Shown here one piece after another: positions 26,928 through 35,709 of a stretch of DNA of 64,000 nt. The DNA is taken from contig JAJYSJ010000003.1 in NCBI GenBank assembly GCA_021793645.1, forward strand, positions 170,993 through 234,992. Reading direction: 5' to 3'. The translations under genes were made by a program, and so were the position numbers. Source of the stretch: Bacillota bacterium (GTDB lineage Bacteria; Bacillota; Sulfobacillia; JAJZYS01; JAJYTV01). How positions within the stretch are numbered: the stretch's first letter is position 1; each line of letters opens with the position of its first letter. The notes under the pieces are model-generated. The model saw only the letters and a program-made list of their open reading frames with translations, was not told the DNA's origin and made no database searches.

Positions 26928-27950
26928 TCAAGGGCCGATCAATAGCACCAGCCCAGCGCTGACCGCGAGCGTTGCAAACAGGTACACTGCACCCAACAGC
27001 ACGTTGCGTGCGTGCCCCGCTGAAAGCTCCCTGCGCAGCGCCAGCCCGACGCCAGCGAAGGCAAGGGCGAATGCCACTTGGCTCGCCTGCGCCGCGAAAC
27101 GGATCAACTGTGGGTCAAGAAGGTCCATCAGCCGGAGTCCTGCGAGCAGGAAGTAGCCTGCGATGAACGGCGGGAAGTCCGCGATGAGAGCGCGCAACGC
27201 ATTCTGCCCGGCCCGCTTGCCGGAAAGGGCGACAACGAAGCCGAGAAGGGCATTGCGTGTGAGTTTGAACATGCTCGCCATCTGAAGTCCGATCGGCCCG
27301 AAGGCGCCTCCAGACGCGATCGCCTCTGCGGTGTTGTCGACCCCAAGGCCGCAGATCGCGCCCGCGATGTAGGGAGCAGGATGAACGTGCAAGGCGACCA
27401 CCGGTGCCGCAAAGACAGCAAGCGTTCCGACAGCCAGCACCGCGTTCGCCGCGGCAGCGGTCTCGGCGTCGCTGGCCCCCAGGCGGTCCTTCGCTACAAG
27501 GATGGCGCTGACTCCACACACGGAATTGCCGATGCCGAGCAGTCGTGCGGTATTGGCTGGAAGGAAGCGTCGCAGAACGAATCGGGCTCCCAGAAACGCA
27601 AGCGCGATTTTGAGGCCCACCAGCACGAGTCCGCGCCAGCCCATGGCGCCAATCGCTCCGGCATCCACCCCGGCGCCGAGCAGTACGGCGCCGAGGCGAA
27701 GCCAGATGCCGTAGGTCTGCTCGCCGCCGCGGCGCAGGTGGCGGGTGCCCGGCAAACTCGCTGCGCCGACCCCGAACAAGATGGCAGGCACGGCGACCGA
27801 CATGCTGGCAAGCAACGTCTCATGCAGCCAAACGGCGAGCGCAGCCATCATGGCGATGGCGAACATGCCAGGGACGTAGCCCAGCCCACGCTGGAAGAGG
27901 GACGTCTGGAGCACCTCGGCCTCGGCCGGGTCTTCCTGGGGGCTCGCCAA
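26928..27950 (-). CDS. YeiH-family putative sulfate exporter
   Basis: This 340-residue membrane protein of the UPF0324/YeiH group has about ten hydrophobic segments. Family motifs include RLGAVLLGAGVDAGAIGAMG, GIGNSVCGVSAILV and DNTAEAIASGGAFG. Homologues are annotated as sulfate exporters, but transport has not been shown for this one. TTG 27950 with AGGAGG 9 nt upstream is the start. It lies behind the ABC-2 exporter genes with a 117-nt gap. Confidence 0.88.
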   Translation of the reverse strand: MASPQEDPAEAEVLQTSLFQRGLGYVPGMFAIAMMAALAVWLHETLLASMSVAVPAILFGVGAASLPGTRHLRRGGEQTYGIWLRLGAVLLGAGVDAGAIGAMGWRGLVLVGLKIALAFLGARFVLRRFLPANTARLLGIGNSVCGVSAILVAKDRLGASDAETAAAANAVLAVGTLAVFAAPVVALHVHPAPYIAGAICGLGVDNTAEAIASGGAFGPIGLQMASMFKLTRNALLGFVVALSGKRAGQNALRALIADFPPFIAGYFLLAGLRLMDLLDPQLIRFAAQASQVAFALAFAGVGLALRRELSAGHARNVLLGAVYLFATLAVSAGLVLLIGP

Positions 27951-28067
27951 GGCACCGCCCTCCTGTTCGTGACTCCCACGCAGGATAGGCGGCGTTCCCG
28001 CCGGATGTGACGGAATGTGCGCAAGGAGGCCCAGGGCAAGTAGCCTGGACCTCTAGACAGGACTCTT

Positions 28068-29138
28068 CTATTCCCAGCGCCAAGTGCGCGCGGAGATGGT
28101 CGCGAGAACGACGAACCAGATAAGAAGCGCCAGCATATCTCCCCCGACCTGCGCGGACCAGGGTGCGTACTGCCCGGACATCATGCCGCGAATCCCGTCC
28201 ACCAGGTAGGTGAGAGGCAGATACTGCACGATCGTACGCAGGAAGTGCGGCAAGGTGGTGACCGGGAAGAAGACTCCGCTCAGGAACATCATCGGGAAGC
28301 TGATCACGTTGATGATCGGGAGCGTGGCCTCCTCCGTGCGGGAGACGCCCGCGATCACGAAGCCGAGGCTGAGGAATGCCGCCATCCCGATCACGACGAC
28401 AAGCAGCAATGGGATGACCGGCAGCGAGACGTTCGCGTGCAAGAAGACCATCGCAATCGCCACGATCACTGCGGAGGTCAGCAGTCCGAAGACCAGTTGG
28501 TAGAGCACCACTCCTCCAAGGAACTGCAGCGGCCGCAGTGGCGTAGCGAGGAAGCGCCGCAGGACGCCCTTCTCCTTCCAGCGCGTCAGGCTGCCCGCCA
28601 CGCCGAAGAGGCTGTTCTGCATCGCCATCAACGCGAGAATACCTGGCAGGAGGAAGTCGAGGAAGGTTGAGCTGCGGGATCCGGAAGCGGCCTTTGCCTG
28701 GACGACCAGCGCGGCCGGACGGCCAGTGAAGGCAAGGTTGATCTGCGCAGCAGCGGTCTCGACGGCGGAGACAGTCTGCTGGGCCGTCTGTACGTTCGAA
28801 CTGTTGTAAATCAATTCCGCCTTCCAAGGAGGCGTCGCTGCGTTGGTCGGCAACACCAGCACACCGTCCGCCTGCCCGATCTTGACGAGGTGGATGGCTG
28901 CACTCTTTCCCTTCGTCTGGACATGGAAATAGGGGATCTTCTCGAAGGCTTGCACGACCTTCCGCTCCGCTTGGGACCCGCCGCCTGCGACTAAAAGGTG
29001 CATCTTGAAGTTCGAGTTGCCCAAAAAACCGAATACGACCATCAGCAGAACCGGGAAGAAGAACGTCCAGAACAGGGCCTGCCGGTTGCGCATCAGCGTG
29101 CGCAAGAGCGCCCCTGTGACCTTGAAGAGCTGCTTCAT
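28068..29138 (-). CDS. ABC-2 type transporter permease
   Basis: This 356-residue permease has an N-terminal membrane helix (ALFWTFFFPVLLMVVFGFLG), a long extracytoplasmic domain (about residues 45-170), and five to six C-terminal helices. These include the region FPMMFLSGVFFPVTTLPHFL and YLPLTYLVDGIRGMM, typical of ABC-2 exporters. The ATG shares one base with the stop of the ATPase gene (TGATG), so the two are coupled. The cargo is unknown; such exporters often carry drugs or lipids. Confidence 0.9.
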   Translation of the reverse strand: MKQLFKVTGALLRTLMRNRQALFWTFFFPVLLMVVFGFLGNSNFKMHLLVAGGGSQAERKVVQAFEKIPYFHVQTKGKSAAIHLVKIGQADGVLVLPTNAATPPWKAELIYNSSNVQTAQQTVSAVETAAAQINLAFTGRPAALVVQAKAASGSRSSTFLDFLLPGILALMAMQNSLFGVAGSLTRWKEKGVLRRFLATPLRPLQFLGGVVLYQLVFGLLTSAVIVAIAMVFLHANVSLPVIPLLLVVVIGMAAFLSLGFVIAGVSRTEEATLPIINVISFPMMFLSGVFFPVTTLPHFLRTIVQYLPLTYLVDGIRGMMSGQYAPWSAQVGGDMLALLIWFVVLATISARTWRWE

Positions 29139-30076
29139 CAGTCGCGTAAGCTCCTTCCCGTAAGGTGGAGGAACACGTCCTCCAGCGTCGCGCTGCGCGT
29201 GCGCAGTCCGGTGAGCGGCACGTCATGCTCCCGCGCCCACATGACGAGGCCAGCAAGCGTTTCGTCAAGGCGTTCCGTCATCAGCGCCGTCGCAAGCGCG
29301 TCGCGCTGGACGCGCTGCAGTGATGGCAATTGCAGATCATCCGCAATGGGCACTGAAGGATCCAGTTCGATCATCGCACCAGGCCTGTGGCGCTGTATGA
29401 GTTCCTGCGGCGACCCCTCGTCGAGGATGTGCCCGTGGTCCATTACGGCGAGGCGGTCACAGAGCGCCTCTGCCTCATCCATATAATGGGTCGTCAGGAC
29501 GACCGTTCGCCCTTCCCCACGCAATTGCCGAACCGAGTCCCAGACGTTGCGCCGTGCCTGTGGATCCAGCCCCGCCGTCGGTTCGTCGAGGAACACAACC
29601 TCCGGGTCGTTCACCAACGCCACAGCCACGGCAAGTCGCTGGCGCTGACCGCCCGAGAGGTTCTGGACGTACGCCGAGCGCTTCTCCTGCAGTCCAAAGC
29701 GATCAATCAACTGATCGCGCGGTAGGGTACGGGCGTAGAAGCTCGCGAACAAATCAATCGTCTCATCGACCCGCAGTAGCTCGAAGAAGGCCGACGTCTG
29801 GAGCTGCACTCCAAAGCGTTCGCGCGCGACCTTCTGGTGGTGCAGAAGATCCCACTCTCCGTAGCGGATCTGGCCCGCGTCCGGCTTGCGCAGCCCCTCG
29901 ATCATCTCGAGTGTCGTCGTCTTGCCGGCGCCGTTCGGGCCGAGCAGTCCGAAGATTCCACCCGGGTCGATCGTCAAGTCAATGCCGTCCACGGCCTGCA
30001 CCTGACCGTAGCGTTTGCGCACCCCCATGATTCGCAGGACCTCGCTGTGCGGCAGTGTGATCCCCCCAGCCCACAT
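29138..30076 (-). CDS. ABC-2 type transporter ATPase
   Basis: This 312-residue ATPase has Walker A LLGPNGAGKTTT, the signature NLSGGQRQRLAVA, Walker B EVVFLDEPTAGLDP and the switch H in VVLTTHYMDEAEALCDRLAV. The C-terminal extension is typical of DrrA/CcmA-type exporters. It drives the permease encoded directly downstream. The ATG at 30076 has no clear ribosome-binding site; ATG at codon 17, preceded by GAGG, is a good alternative. Confidence 0.92.
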   Translation of the reverse strand: MWAGGITLPHSEVLRIMGVRKRYGQVQAVDGIDLTIDPGGIFGLLGPNGAGKTTTLEMIEGLRKPDAGQIRYGEWDLLHHQKVARERFGVQLQTSAFFELLRVDETIDLFASFYARTLPRDQLIDRFGLQEKRSAYVQNLSGGQRQRLAVAVALVNDPEVVFLDEPTAGLDPQARRNVWDSVRQLRGEGRTVVLTTHYMDEAEALCDRLAVMDHGHILDEGSPQELIQRHRPGAMIELDPSVPIADDLQLPSLQRVQRDALATALMTERLDETLAGLVMWAREHDVPLTGLRTRSATLEDVFLHLTGRSLRD

Positions 30077-30136
30077 TTGCTGTCAACTGTACCCAGCCTG
30101 CCACATGGGTTGCCAAAACGCCAGTGACGCAAGTTG

Positions 30137-30170
30137 GACTAGACGCATGACAAATGTCAGGCGTCTAGTC
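30137..30170. repeat. Long inverted repeat at the end of the phzF relic
   Basis: The arms GACTAGACGC and GCGTCTAGTC enclose a second inner repeat TGACA-AA-TGTCA, forming one 15-bp hairpin with a single A/G mismatch. It overlaps the stop of the phzF relic and lies 60 nt upstream of the ABC ATPase. There is no T-run. It may be an old terminator or an insertion end. Confidence 0.5.
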
Positions 30171-30619
30171 GGGCAGGCGGATGTTCCCCTCGATCACCGT
30201 GACGACCTCGCCCCCGACCCGTACCGCAGATCCACCGCTGCAGGCCGAGGAGATCAACAACCTTTGCCGGGTCTCCAGTAAACGGCCGAAACTCCGGCTT
30301 CCCCTGCTGTATCCAGGACATGCCGTCGAGGCTGCTCTCCATCTGCAGCAGGCCGATATTCGTCTCCACGCAAAGGACCCGAGATCCTGCCCTTCTCCCG
30401 AAGCGAGCGTCGCAATCGTTGCGTGCCCGCAAAGGTCCATCTCCACCGCGGGCGTGAAGTAGCGCAAGCGCAAGTCGCCACGTGACGAAGACAGTACGAA
30501 CGCTGTCTCAGAACAGTTCATTTCACGGGCCACCCGCCCTGGTGACGACGCCGGCAGGATTCCCCTCCAGCGGCGTTCTTGTAAACGCGTCGACCTGCTT
30601 CACCGCAACCGTCCTCTTA
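30165..30619 (-). pseudogene. PhzF-family isomerase relic
   Basis: Pieces of a PhzF-type protein can be followed in several frames. The first is VAVKQVDAFTRTPLEGNPAG, then (after a deletion and a TGA) AREMNCSETAFVLSS, FTPAVEMDLCGHATIAT, then in another frame MSWIQQGKPEFRPFTGDP, and the end VGGEVVTVIEGNIRLPD. About 450 nt remain of a usual ~900 nt gene. The order is correct, but the N-terminal loop and much of the second half are missing. It is non-functional. Confidence 0.8.
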
Positions 30620-30631
30620 TTCGCTCCCCCC

Positions 30632-31042
30632 TCAGACACCAAGACTGGACCGTCGATTTGCGGAACTCTTCAACCAGAAGCGCAGACCTCTGCCTGCGTA
30701 CGGTTCGTCCGCATAGCGCGGCAGGACATGCAGATGTGCATGTGCGATGGTCTGATTCGAAACTAGCCCGACATTCCAACCAAGCGTGTACCCGGCCGGG
30801 TGGAAGCGTTCGTCAATGTAGGCTTTCGCCTGCTGCAAAAGCAATTGGGTGTCCAGCCACTCCTCCGAGGTCAAGGCAAACGCGTTCTCCCTGTGCGCTC
30901 TGGGGACGATCACGCCGCTTCCCACCAGCACGTCCTGTTCGCGATCGTGCTGCAGAAAGCGGCAGGCTTGGGTTTCGAACACCACGTGCTGGTCAGGATC
31001 GCGCTCAGGATGACAGAACGGGCAATCTGCCGATGGCTGCAC
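30632..31042 (-). CDS. HIT family protein
   Basis: This 136-residue histidine-triad nucleotide hydrolase or transferase carries HAHLHVLPR near residue 104, the H-x-H-x-H core, and an N-terminal zinc-like CPFCHPERD. Such proteins bind and hydrolyse nucleotide phosphoramidates or dinucleotides. GTG 31042 has TGAGGAG 8 nt upstream; a GTG three codons earlier overlaps this site. It lies divergent to the FemAB-like gene. Confidence 0.88.
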   Translation of the reverse strand: MQPSADCPFCHPERDPDQHVVFETQACRFLQHDREQDVLVGSGVIVPRAHRENAFALTSEEWLDTQLLLQQAKAYIDERFHPAGYTLGWNVGLVSNQTIAHAHLHVLPRYADEPYAGRGLRFWLKSSANRRSSLGV

Positions 31043-31302
31043 TGCGTACACTCCTCACGTGACCACTTTGCGCGCACGGGATGAACTACTCCCTCTCTAC
31101 GTCCTGTGCCTTCTGCGTTCCTCGTCCTGCCTTCCGAATTCGAGCGATCCGGGCTTTTTCATTGCATCGCCGCGCGACCACCAGGAGATGGTACGGTGTG
31201 GGTTGGGTCCATGCCGTTTTCCCCAGAAAAGCGCTAAGGGCGCCTTTGCGCACCTGCTGCATTCTTGGAGGTGTCCCGCCACGTGGTCTTGGGGGGCTTT
31301 AT

Positions 31303-32313
31303 TTGACCTTCACACACGTCGCCAACGAAGAAACCTGGAACGCGCTCGTCCAGCGACTGCCGGGGCACGGTATTTATCAGTCCTGGAGCTGGGGTGAACT
31401 GCGCACTGGAGCGCGGACAATCGTGCGTAGGTATGCGCTACTGCAAAACGGCGAGCCACGCGCCGCCGCCGCGGTTGAACTGCGGCGCCTCCTGCGGGCG
31501 CCGTGGCGCATCGCATATGCTCCCCGTGGCCCGCTCTGGCTTGGAGAAGACAACCTGCAGGAGTTCATGGCAAGGTTGTCCCAAAATCTTATGCGCAGCG
31601 GCGTTCTGCACCTCAAGGTGAACCCGACCGGATCACTCGGAGCGGACAAGGTTCTAAGAGAGATGGGATTCGTACGCGTGCGCCGCCCGGAACTCACATT
31701 TGGCGGGGTCCTCCCCGAATTGACCGCACGCCTGCCCCTCGGCGGGACGGCCGAGGTGGTGCGCTCCAACATGGAGCCCGAAGCCCGGCGCCGGGTACGC
31801 CAAGCGGAGCGCCGCGGCATCTCGATTACGCTCGAAACCACCGCCGATGCGCTGCAGGCGTTCTACCCAAGGCTTGCTCAGAGCGCAGCGAGGCAAAAGT
31901 TCTGGCTGCCTCAGGAAGATGCGTTGCATGCAATGGTCGAGGCTTGGCTGCGAAATGGCGAAGGGGTCGTGCTGCTGGCGATGCATGCGGGGGAATGCAT
32001 CGGCGGCGCGCTCTGCACCTTTTTCGGCGAAGAGGCTATGGGGCACTTTCTCGCCGATGACCCTGAGAAGCGCCATCTGTCCGCCGTCTACGCCCTCTAT
32101 GATGCAGGCATGGTCGAAGCTATTCGCAAGGGATGCAGGTTCTTCGATCTCGGGGGAATTCGCAATGCCCAGGACGACGGCCTCTTCCGTTTCAAGCGCC
32201 AGTTCGGCGCGGCACGCCAGGCACACCTCGGCGAATGGAACCTCCCTTTGCGCCCCTTATGGTACGGCGCCTTGTCCGTTCTCTCCCACGGGGATCTCAA
32301 GCGTCGCATCTGA
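31303..32313 (+). CDS. FemAB-like aminoacyl/peptidyl transferase (GNAT fold)
   Basis: This 336-residue protein resembles the FemABX family, which adds amino acids from tRNA to cell-wall peptides. It begins with IYQSWSWGELR, the usual Q-S-x-x-W motif, then RGPLW and a second half with FYPRLAQSAARQKFW, GGALCTFFGEEAMGHFLA and the typical end FDLGGIRNAQDDGLFRFKRQFGA. TTG 31303 with GGGGGG 6 nt upstream is the likely start; the open frame to 31081 lacks homology. It is monocistronic, followed by a hairpin. Confidence 0.85.
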   Translation: MTFTHVANEETWNALVQRLPGHGIYQSWSWGELRTGARTIVRRYALLQNGEPRAAAAVELRRLLRAPWRIAYAPRGPLWLGEDNLQEFMARLSQNLMRSGVLHLKVNPTGSLGADKVLREMGFVRVRRPELTFGGVLPELTARLPLGGTAEVVRSNMEPEARRRVRQAERRGISITLETTADALQAFYPRLAQSAARQKFWLPQEDALHAMVEAWLRNGEGVVLLAMHAGECIGGALCTFFGEEAMGHFLADDPEKRHLSAVYALYDAGMVEAIRKGCRFFDLGGIRNAQDDGLFRFKRQFGAARQAHLGEWNLPLRPLWYGALSVLSHGDLKRRI

Positions 32314-32342
32314 GCCGCGACGTCACACCTCGTCGACGCAAG

Positions 32343-32374
32343 GCGCCCCATCCCTCGCCAGAAGGATGGGGCGT
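32343..32374. terminator. Bidirectional hairpin between femAB-like and SLH genes
   Basis: An 11-bp stem (GCGCCCCATCC / GGATGGGGCGT, one G-U pair) with a 10-nt loop separates two convergent genes. It is followed by only one or two T residues on each side, so its termination strength is uncertain. Confidence 0.65.
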
Positions 32375-32387
32375 CTCGGTCAGAGGC

Positions 32388-33335
32388 CTACTGCGTGCTT
32401 TGTTGGCTGCTCAAAGCGAGTGCCTCGAGTGTCGCCACTCGTGCAAGCAGGGCCGCCATCTGCGCGCGCGTGAGGGTTTGGTCCGCAAGTACTTGACCAT
32501 CGCTGCCCTCGACGAGCCCAAGCTCGACGGCGAGTGCGATCGCACCCCTGGCCCAAGTTGGCACCGGACCAGAAAGCGGGATCGATGCCGTGCTGTCGCT
32601 TTGCGCGGCCTGGTTTAGCCCGAGGGAGTTGATCAGCAGCGCGACGGCCTGAGCGCGTGTCAGTGGCATATTCGGGGTGGAGAGGCCGCTGATGCCATGC
32701 AAAACGCCTTGGCTCAGTGCCGCCCGAATGGCCTGGAGTGCGAACGCAGGCGCCTTCGCAAGGAATTGGGCGTTCGCAGGGGGCTGTTGGCTTGTCTGAG
32801 CGGCAGCTTGCCAGTTCTGCATCCTGGCAAGCATCGTCAGGAGTTCGGCCCCTGTCACGTCCGCGTTCGGTGAGAATGTGGTCTTGGTCGTGCCTCGGAC
32901 AACGCCCGCATTGCTAAGCGCATCCACGTACGGAACGGCCCAGCTGGCGCCGCCCATATCCTTAAACGACGGGGAGATGGTCTGCCCGCCATTCGTAGCA
33001 CCATACACCGACTGGTACACTGCTTCCGCCACGGCAATCCCCTTGGCATTCGGCTTGAAGGTTGCAATCACGAGATGGACTGCATTCGCAAGCGCTGTGC
33101 CCCGCTGCCCAGAACTGAGCGCAGTGTAGACAGCCTCCTCAACCGATTGGCCGAAGGCGCTGCCACTTCCGGACTGGGTGCCCGTCAGCCCTAGGCCGTG
33201 TCCCTTGGCCTGGCTGCCATGCGACGCCGAGGCGCGAGCCCCCGACGTTCCCTGCCCAGCGGCCAACGCGACCCCGCCGAAGGCAGGCAAGATGAGGCTC
33301 AAACACAAACTGAGCGGAAGTATCCACTTTCGCAC
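32388..33335 (-). CDS. SLH-domain exported protein
   Basis: This 315-residue secreted protein has a signal peptide (VRKWILPLSLCLSLILPAF, then VALAAG). Three C-terminal segments carry the SLH pattern: FKDMGGASWAVPYVDALSNAG with FSPNADVTGAELLTML, AFALQAIRAALSQGVLHG with PLTRAQAVALL, and PTWARGAIALAVELGLVEG with LTRAQMAALLAR. SLH domains bind pyruvylated cell-wall polymers. The GTG at 33335 follows AAGGAAGG. An upstream TTG at 33359 is less likely. Confidence 0.88.
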   Translation of the reverse strand: MRKWILPLSLCLSLILPAFGGVALAAGQGTSGARASASHGSQAKGHGLGLTGTQSGSGSAFGQSVEEAVYTALSSGQRGTALANAVHLVIATFKPNAKGIAVAEAVYQSVYGATNGGQTISPSFKDMGGASWAVPYVDALSNAGVVRGTTKTTFSPNADVTGAELLTMLARMQNWQAAAQTSQQPPANAQFLAKAPAFALQAIRAALSQGVLHGISGLSTPNMPLTRAQAVALLINSLGLNQAAQSDSTASIPLSGPVPTWARGAIALAVELGLVEGSDGQVLADQTLTRAQMAALLARVATLEALALSSQQSTQ

Positions 33336-33870
33336 CGCGCACCTTCCTTCCCATCGCAATATTTGCGTCTCCTCAGGCTGGACACCCTTGTCCGATTGGC
33401 AGCGCCAACGAACATCCCGACGTCCACACTGACTGGGCCGATAGTGCAGTCCAGCCGGGAATGTGCCGGAGGCACTGAATCACAGGGGGAGCCTCCAGGT
33501 GATGGAACTACTTAGTTCTACGTGTACATGTTCTCGTTTCTGACGCAGTTCGTCATGAGTCGACCCAAATCGCGCTGATTCAGACTGTCTTCCTCTGCTG
33601 GAAGCCGGTCCTTCTCAGGAGCCCCGACGGTTGTCGTAGATCCTCAGTGGATTGCCCAACGAGTCAGCGAACCTTGGCCCTCATGAATCGCACGTGGCGT
33701 CGACCGCGTCCACATCAGCCGACGCCGTCATCAAGATGTGGCATGTCCAAGAGTTCCTAGCCATTCCATGTACGGTTTTGGCAACCCCGTGTCCGGTGAC
33801 GCGTGACTATCCTTGGTGCCTCGCGTTCCACTATTTTCACAGAGCAACCTTTCGCGAGGAGGCCTGATCG
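33336..33870. other. Intergenic region between SLH and hemQ genes
   Basis: These 535 nt have no convincing gene. Two inverted repeats are visible on the plus strand: GGAGGC...GCCTCC around 33467-33496, and GAACT-ACTT-AGTTC around 33505-33519. They do not match a riboswitch class I know. The hemQ ribosome-binding site GAGGAGG lies just before 33871. Confidence 0.45.
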
Positions 33871-34539
33871 ATGTCCACGTGTTACAGTGGCCATTTGGCG
33901 CTCAAGTTGACTGCACGATGGCCATCCCTCGACGAGAACGCCAAGGTGCTGGCGCGCGCCGAGGTGGTCGATCTGTTCGCCGCGAACGCAGACCGCGTGA
34001 CGCTGCGTGGGGCATACGTCACACAAGGATTTCAGGGCCACACGGACCTGCTCTTGTGGATGCACGGTGAGCGCTTTGAGGACATCCAGGATGTGCAACT
34101 GGCACTGCGCCGCACCACGTTCGGCCAAGCGGTGGACATGCCACAGGCCTTTGCTGGCTACTGGAAACCGTTCGAGTTCTCAGAGCACCCACCGGCCTTT
34201 ATGGAAGGCGTCCCGCCGAAGACCTACCTCTGCTTTTACCCGTTCATCCGCACGCCGGAGTACTACCTTCTAGCGCCGGAAGAGCGTCGGGCGATCATCG
34301 AGGAGCATGGGGAGATCGGCCATGAGTTCGTACCCGCGATTCTCACGAATGGTGTGTACGCTTTTGGCCTTGGCGACTTCGAGTGGCTGCTTTCGTTCGA
34401 GACGGATGACTTGGCTGTGTTAGTCACCGCTGTGCGCGCGCTGCGCGGCAGTAGCGCAAGGCTCTACACGAAATACGAGTGGCCCTTTATCGTTGGCCGA
34501 CGCTATGAGCTTCAAGATGCCTTGTCGGTGTACGGCTAG
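33871..34539 (+). CDS. hemQ: HemQ-like coproheme decarboxylase (chlorite dismutase family)
   Basis: This 222-residue protein of the Cld/HemQ family converts coproheme to protohaem with peroxide in the Gram-positive haem pathway. The tyrosine region TYLCFYPFIRTPEYY is present, followed by the proximal histidine in IIEEHGEIGHEF and the acidic GDFEWLLSFETDDL. The C-terminal LRGSSARLYTKYEWPFIVGRRY matches the actinobacterial-type HemQ end. The ATG has a GAGGAGG site. It is not next to other hem genes in this window. Confidence 0.88.
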   Translation: MSTCYSGHLALKLTARWPSLDENAKVLARAEVVDLFAANADRVTLRGAYVTQGFQGHTDLLLWMHGERFEDIQDVQLALRRTTFGQAVDMPQAFAGYWKPFEFSEHPPAFMEGVPPKTYLCFYPFIRTPEYYLLAPEERRAIIEEHGEIGHEFVPAILTNGVYAFGLGDFEWLLSFETDDLAVLVTAVRALRGSSARLYTKYEWPFIVGRRYELQDALSVYG

Positions 34540-34584
34540 CGATCGGTTTGACGTCAACCGCTTCGATCTAAGAGGACTCATATG

Positions 34585-34631
34585 ATAACCAGGCCGGCCA
34601 TGGTTCGAAGACCACGAGCCGGCTTGGTTAT
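34585..34631. terminator. Hairpin after hemQ
   Basis: ATAACCAGGCCGG (34585-34597) pairs with CCGGCTTGGTTAT (34619-34631) with one G-U pair, and an inner TGGT/ACCA stem closes the loop. It lies 45 nt after the hemQ stop and is followed by AAGGCTTTC. It may terminate hemQ. Confidence 0.55.
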
Positions 34632-34738
34632 AAGGCTTTCGGGGGCCACTGCATCGAGAAAAACGAAGAAGCGGCAAGTATGCGGAGGTACTACCCCCAG
34701 ACCGCCTGGTTGAACGGCTGACTGCCACTGGGTCGTCC

Positions 34739-34957
34739 TCAGTTATGGTCCGTGTCTCCCACATGACGCGGACATGTATGCAGGCCAAAGATCGCGTAGA
34801 TACCGCAGCGGCCGATCGCCCCTGTGATGAGCAGCACCACCGCCACGACCCACAGCACCACGGAGAGGACACCGCTCGTTCCGTGAGCGAAATATCCGAG
34901 TGCAATGGCGAGGATGATGCGGATAACCCTGTCCACCGTTCCAACGTTGACTGGCAC
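34739..34957 (-). CDS. DUF2892-type small membrane protein
   Basis: This 72-residue protein has the DUF2892/YgaP-tail pattern NVGTVDRVIRIILAIALGYF, then a second hydrophobic segment ending in LLITGAIGRCGIYAIFGLHTC. Two membrane helices are followed by two conserved cysteines. It is often found next to rhodanese-like or redox genes. GTG 34957 follows a GGAGGTGG ribosome-binding site. Confidence 0.85.
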   Translation of the reverse strand: MPVNVGTVDRVIRIILAIALGYFAHGTSGVLSVVLWVVAVVLLITGAIGRCGIYAIFGLHTCPRHVGDTDHN

Positions 34958-35187
34958 AAATCCACCTCCCATTCGGGTCCAACCCATTGTCGCGCCGCAA
35001 GGGACCACAATCTGTACGGTTTCGCACTTGACCCTCACCCCATGGTCAAGGCCTCATCCAACTGCACGTCGCAGAGATGCTCCCCGCGGATTCTGTCGTT
35101 TTACGGCGAGGCGCTCACTGGGCAGGCTATGCAGCGGATTGCAGTTAGTTCCCTAGTGGGCGGTGTATGGACCAAAGATGCCTCTGA

Positions 35188-35700
35188 TCAGACAAGGGCC
35201 TGTGCCAATCGGTCCCGATGCACGCGCATTCCCTGACCCCGGCCGTACTGTACAGCTCCACGGCGCCGTAGGTCGGAAAGCATAGCACTCACCTGTTCTC
35301 GGGTCGTCGAGATGCGGCCAGCGATCTCCGTATGGGTGACTGGTTCCAAAAGCCTCGAGAAACCCTGCTCGTCCTGCGTGCCGTGTGCCGCTCTCAGGAG
35401 ATATCCGACCAGTCGGGATCGTCCCCCCTCGAGCGCCATTTCCGCGAGGCGCTCTTCTGCGTCGGCCAGACGGTGGCTGAACATCTCCAACAGTTCCAGC
35501 GCAGCCCTCTCGCCCGACGTCACAAAGCGCACGAGATCCTCTGGGCCGATCCATGATCTCCGAGTCCTCGAGAGCTACCGCCTGCTCTTGGCGAGCGCGA
35601 ATTTCACAAAAACACACCTCGCCGAACGCCTCGCCCTCTGCGTACTGCCCCAGTACGTATTCGCGCACGGCCGAACACAAAGTACCACGCGACGAGCGGT
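35188..35700 (-). pseudogene. Crp/FNR family regulator, frameshifted and N-truncated
   Basis: The C-terminal frame (35188-35532) has a full helix-turn-helix (THTEIAGRISTTREQVSAML) after a long dimerisation helix (ALELLEMFSHRLADAEERLAE). The next upstream segment REYVLGQYAEGEAFGEVCFC is in another frame, joined at about 35555-35560 where IGPEDLVRFVTS would continue. The first third of the cNMP-like domain overlaps the end of the radical SAM gene and seems missing. It lies next to an FNR-like operator at 36905-36918. Confidence 0.75.
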
Positions 35701-35709
35701 CCCTTGTGC

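Noticed and set aside
27820-29268. A 482-codon minus-strand frame
   Set aside because: It overlaps the ABC permease and the exporter gene in a different frame and has no recognisable motif.
33430-33540. Possible riboswitch between SLH and hemQ genes
   Set aside because: Inverted repeats exist, but I could not match them to any known aptamer consensus.
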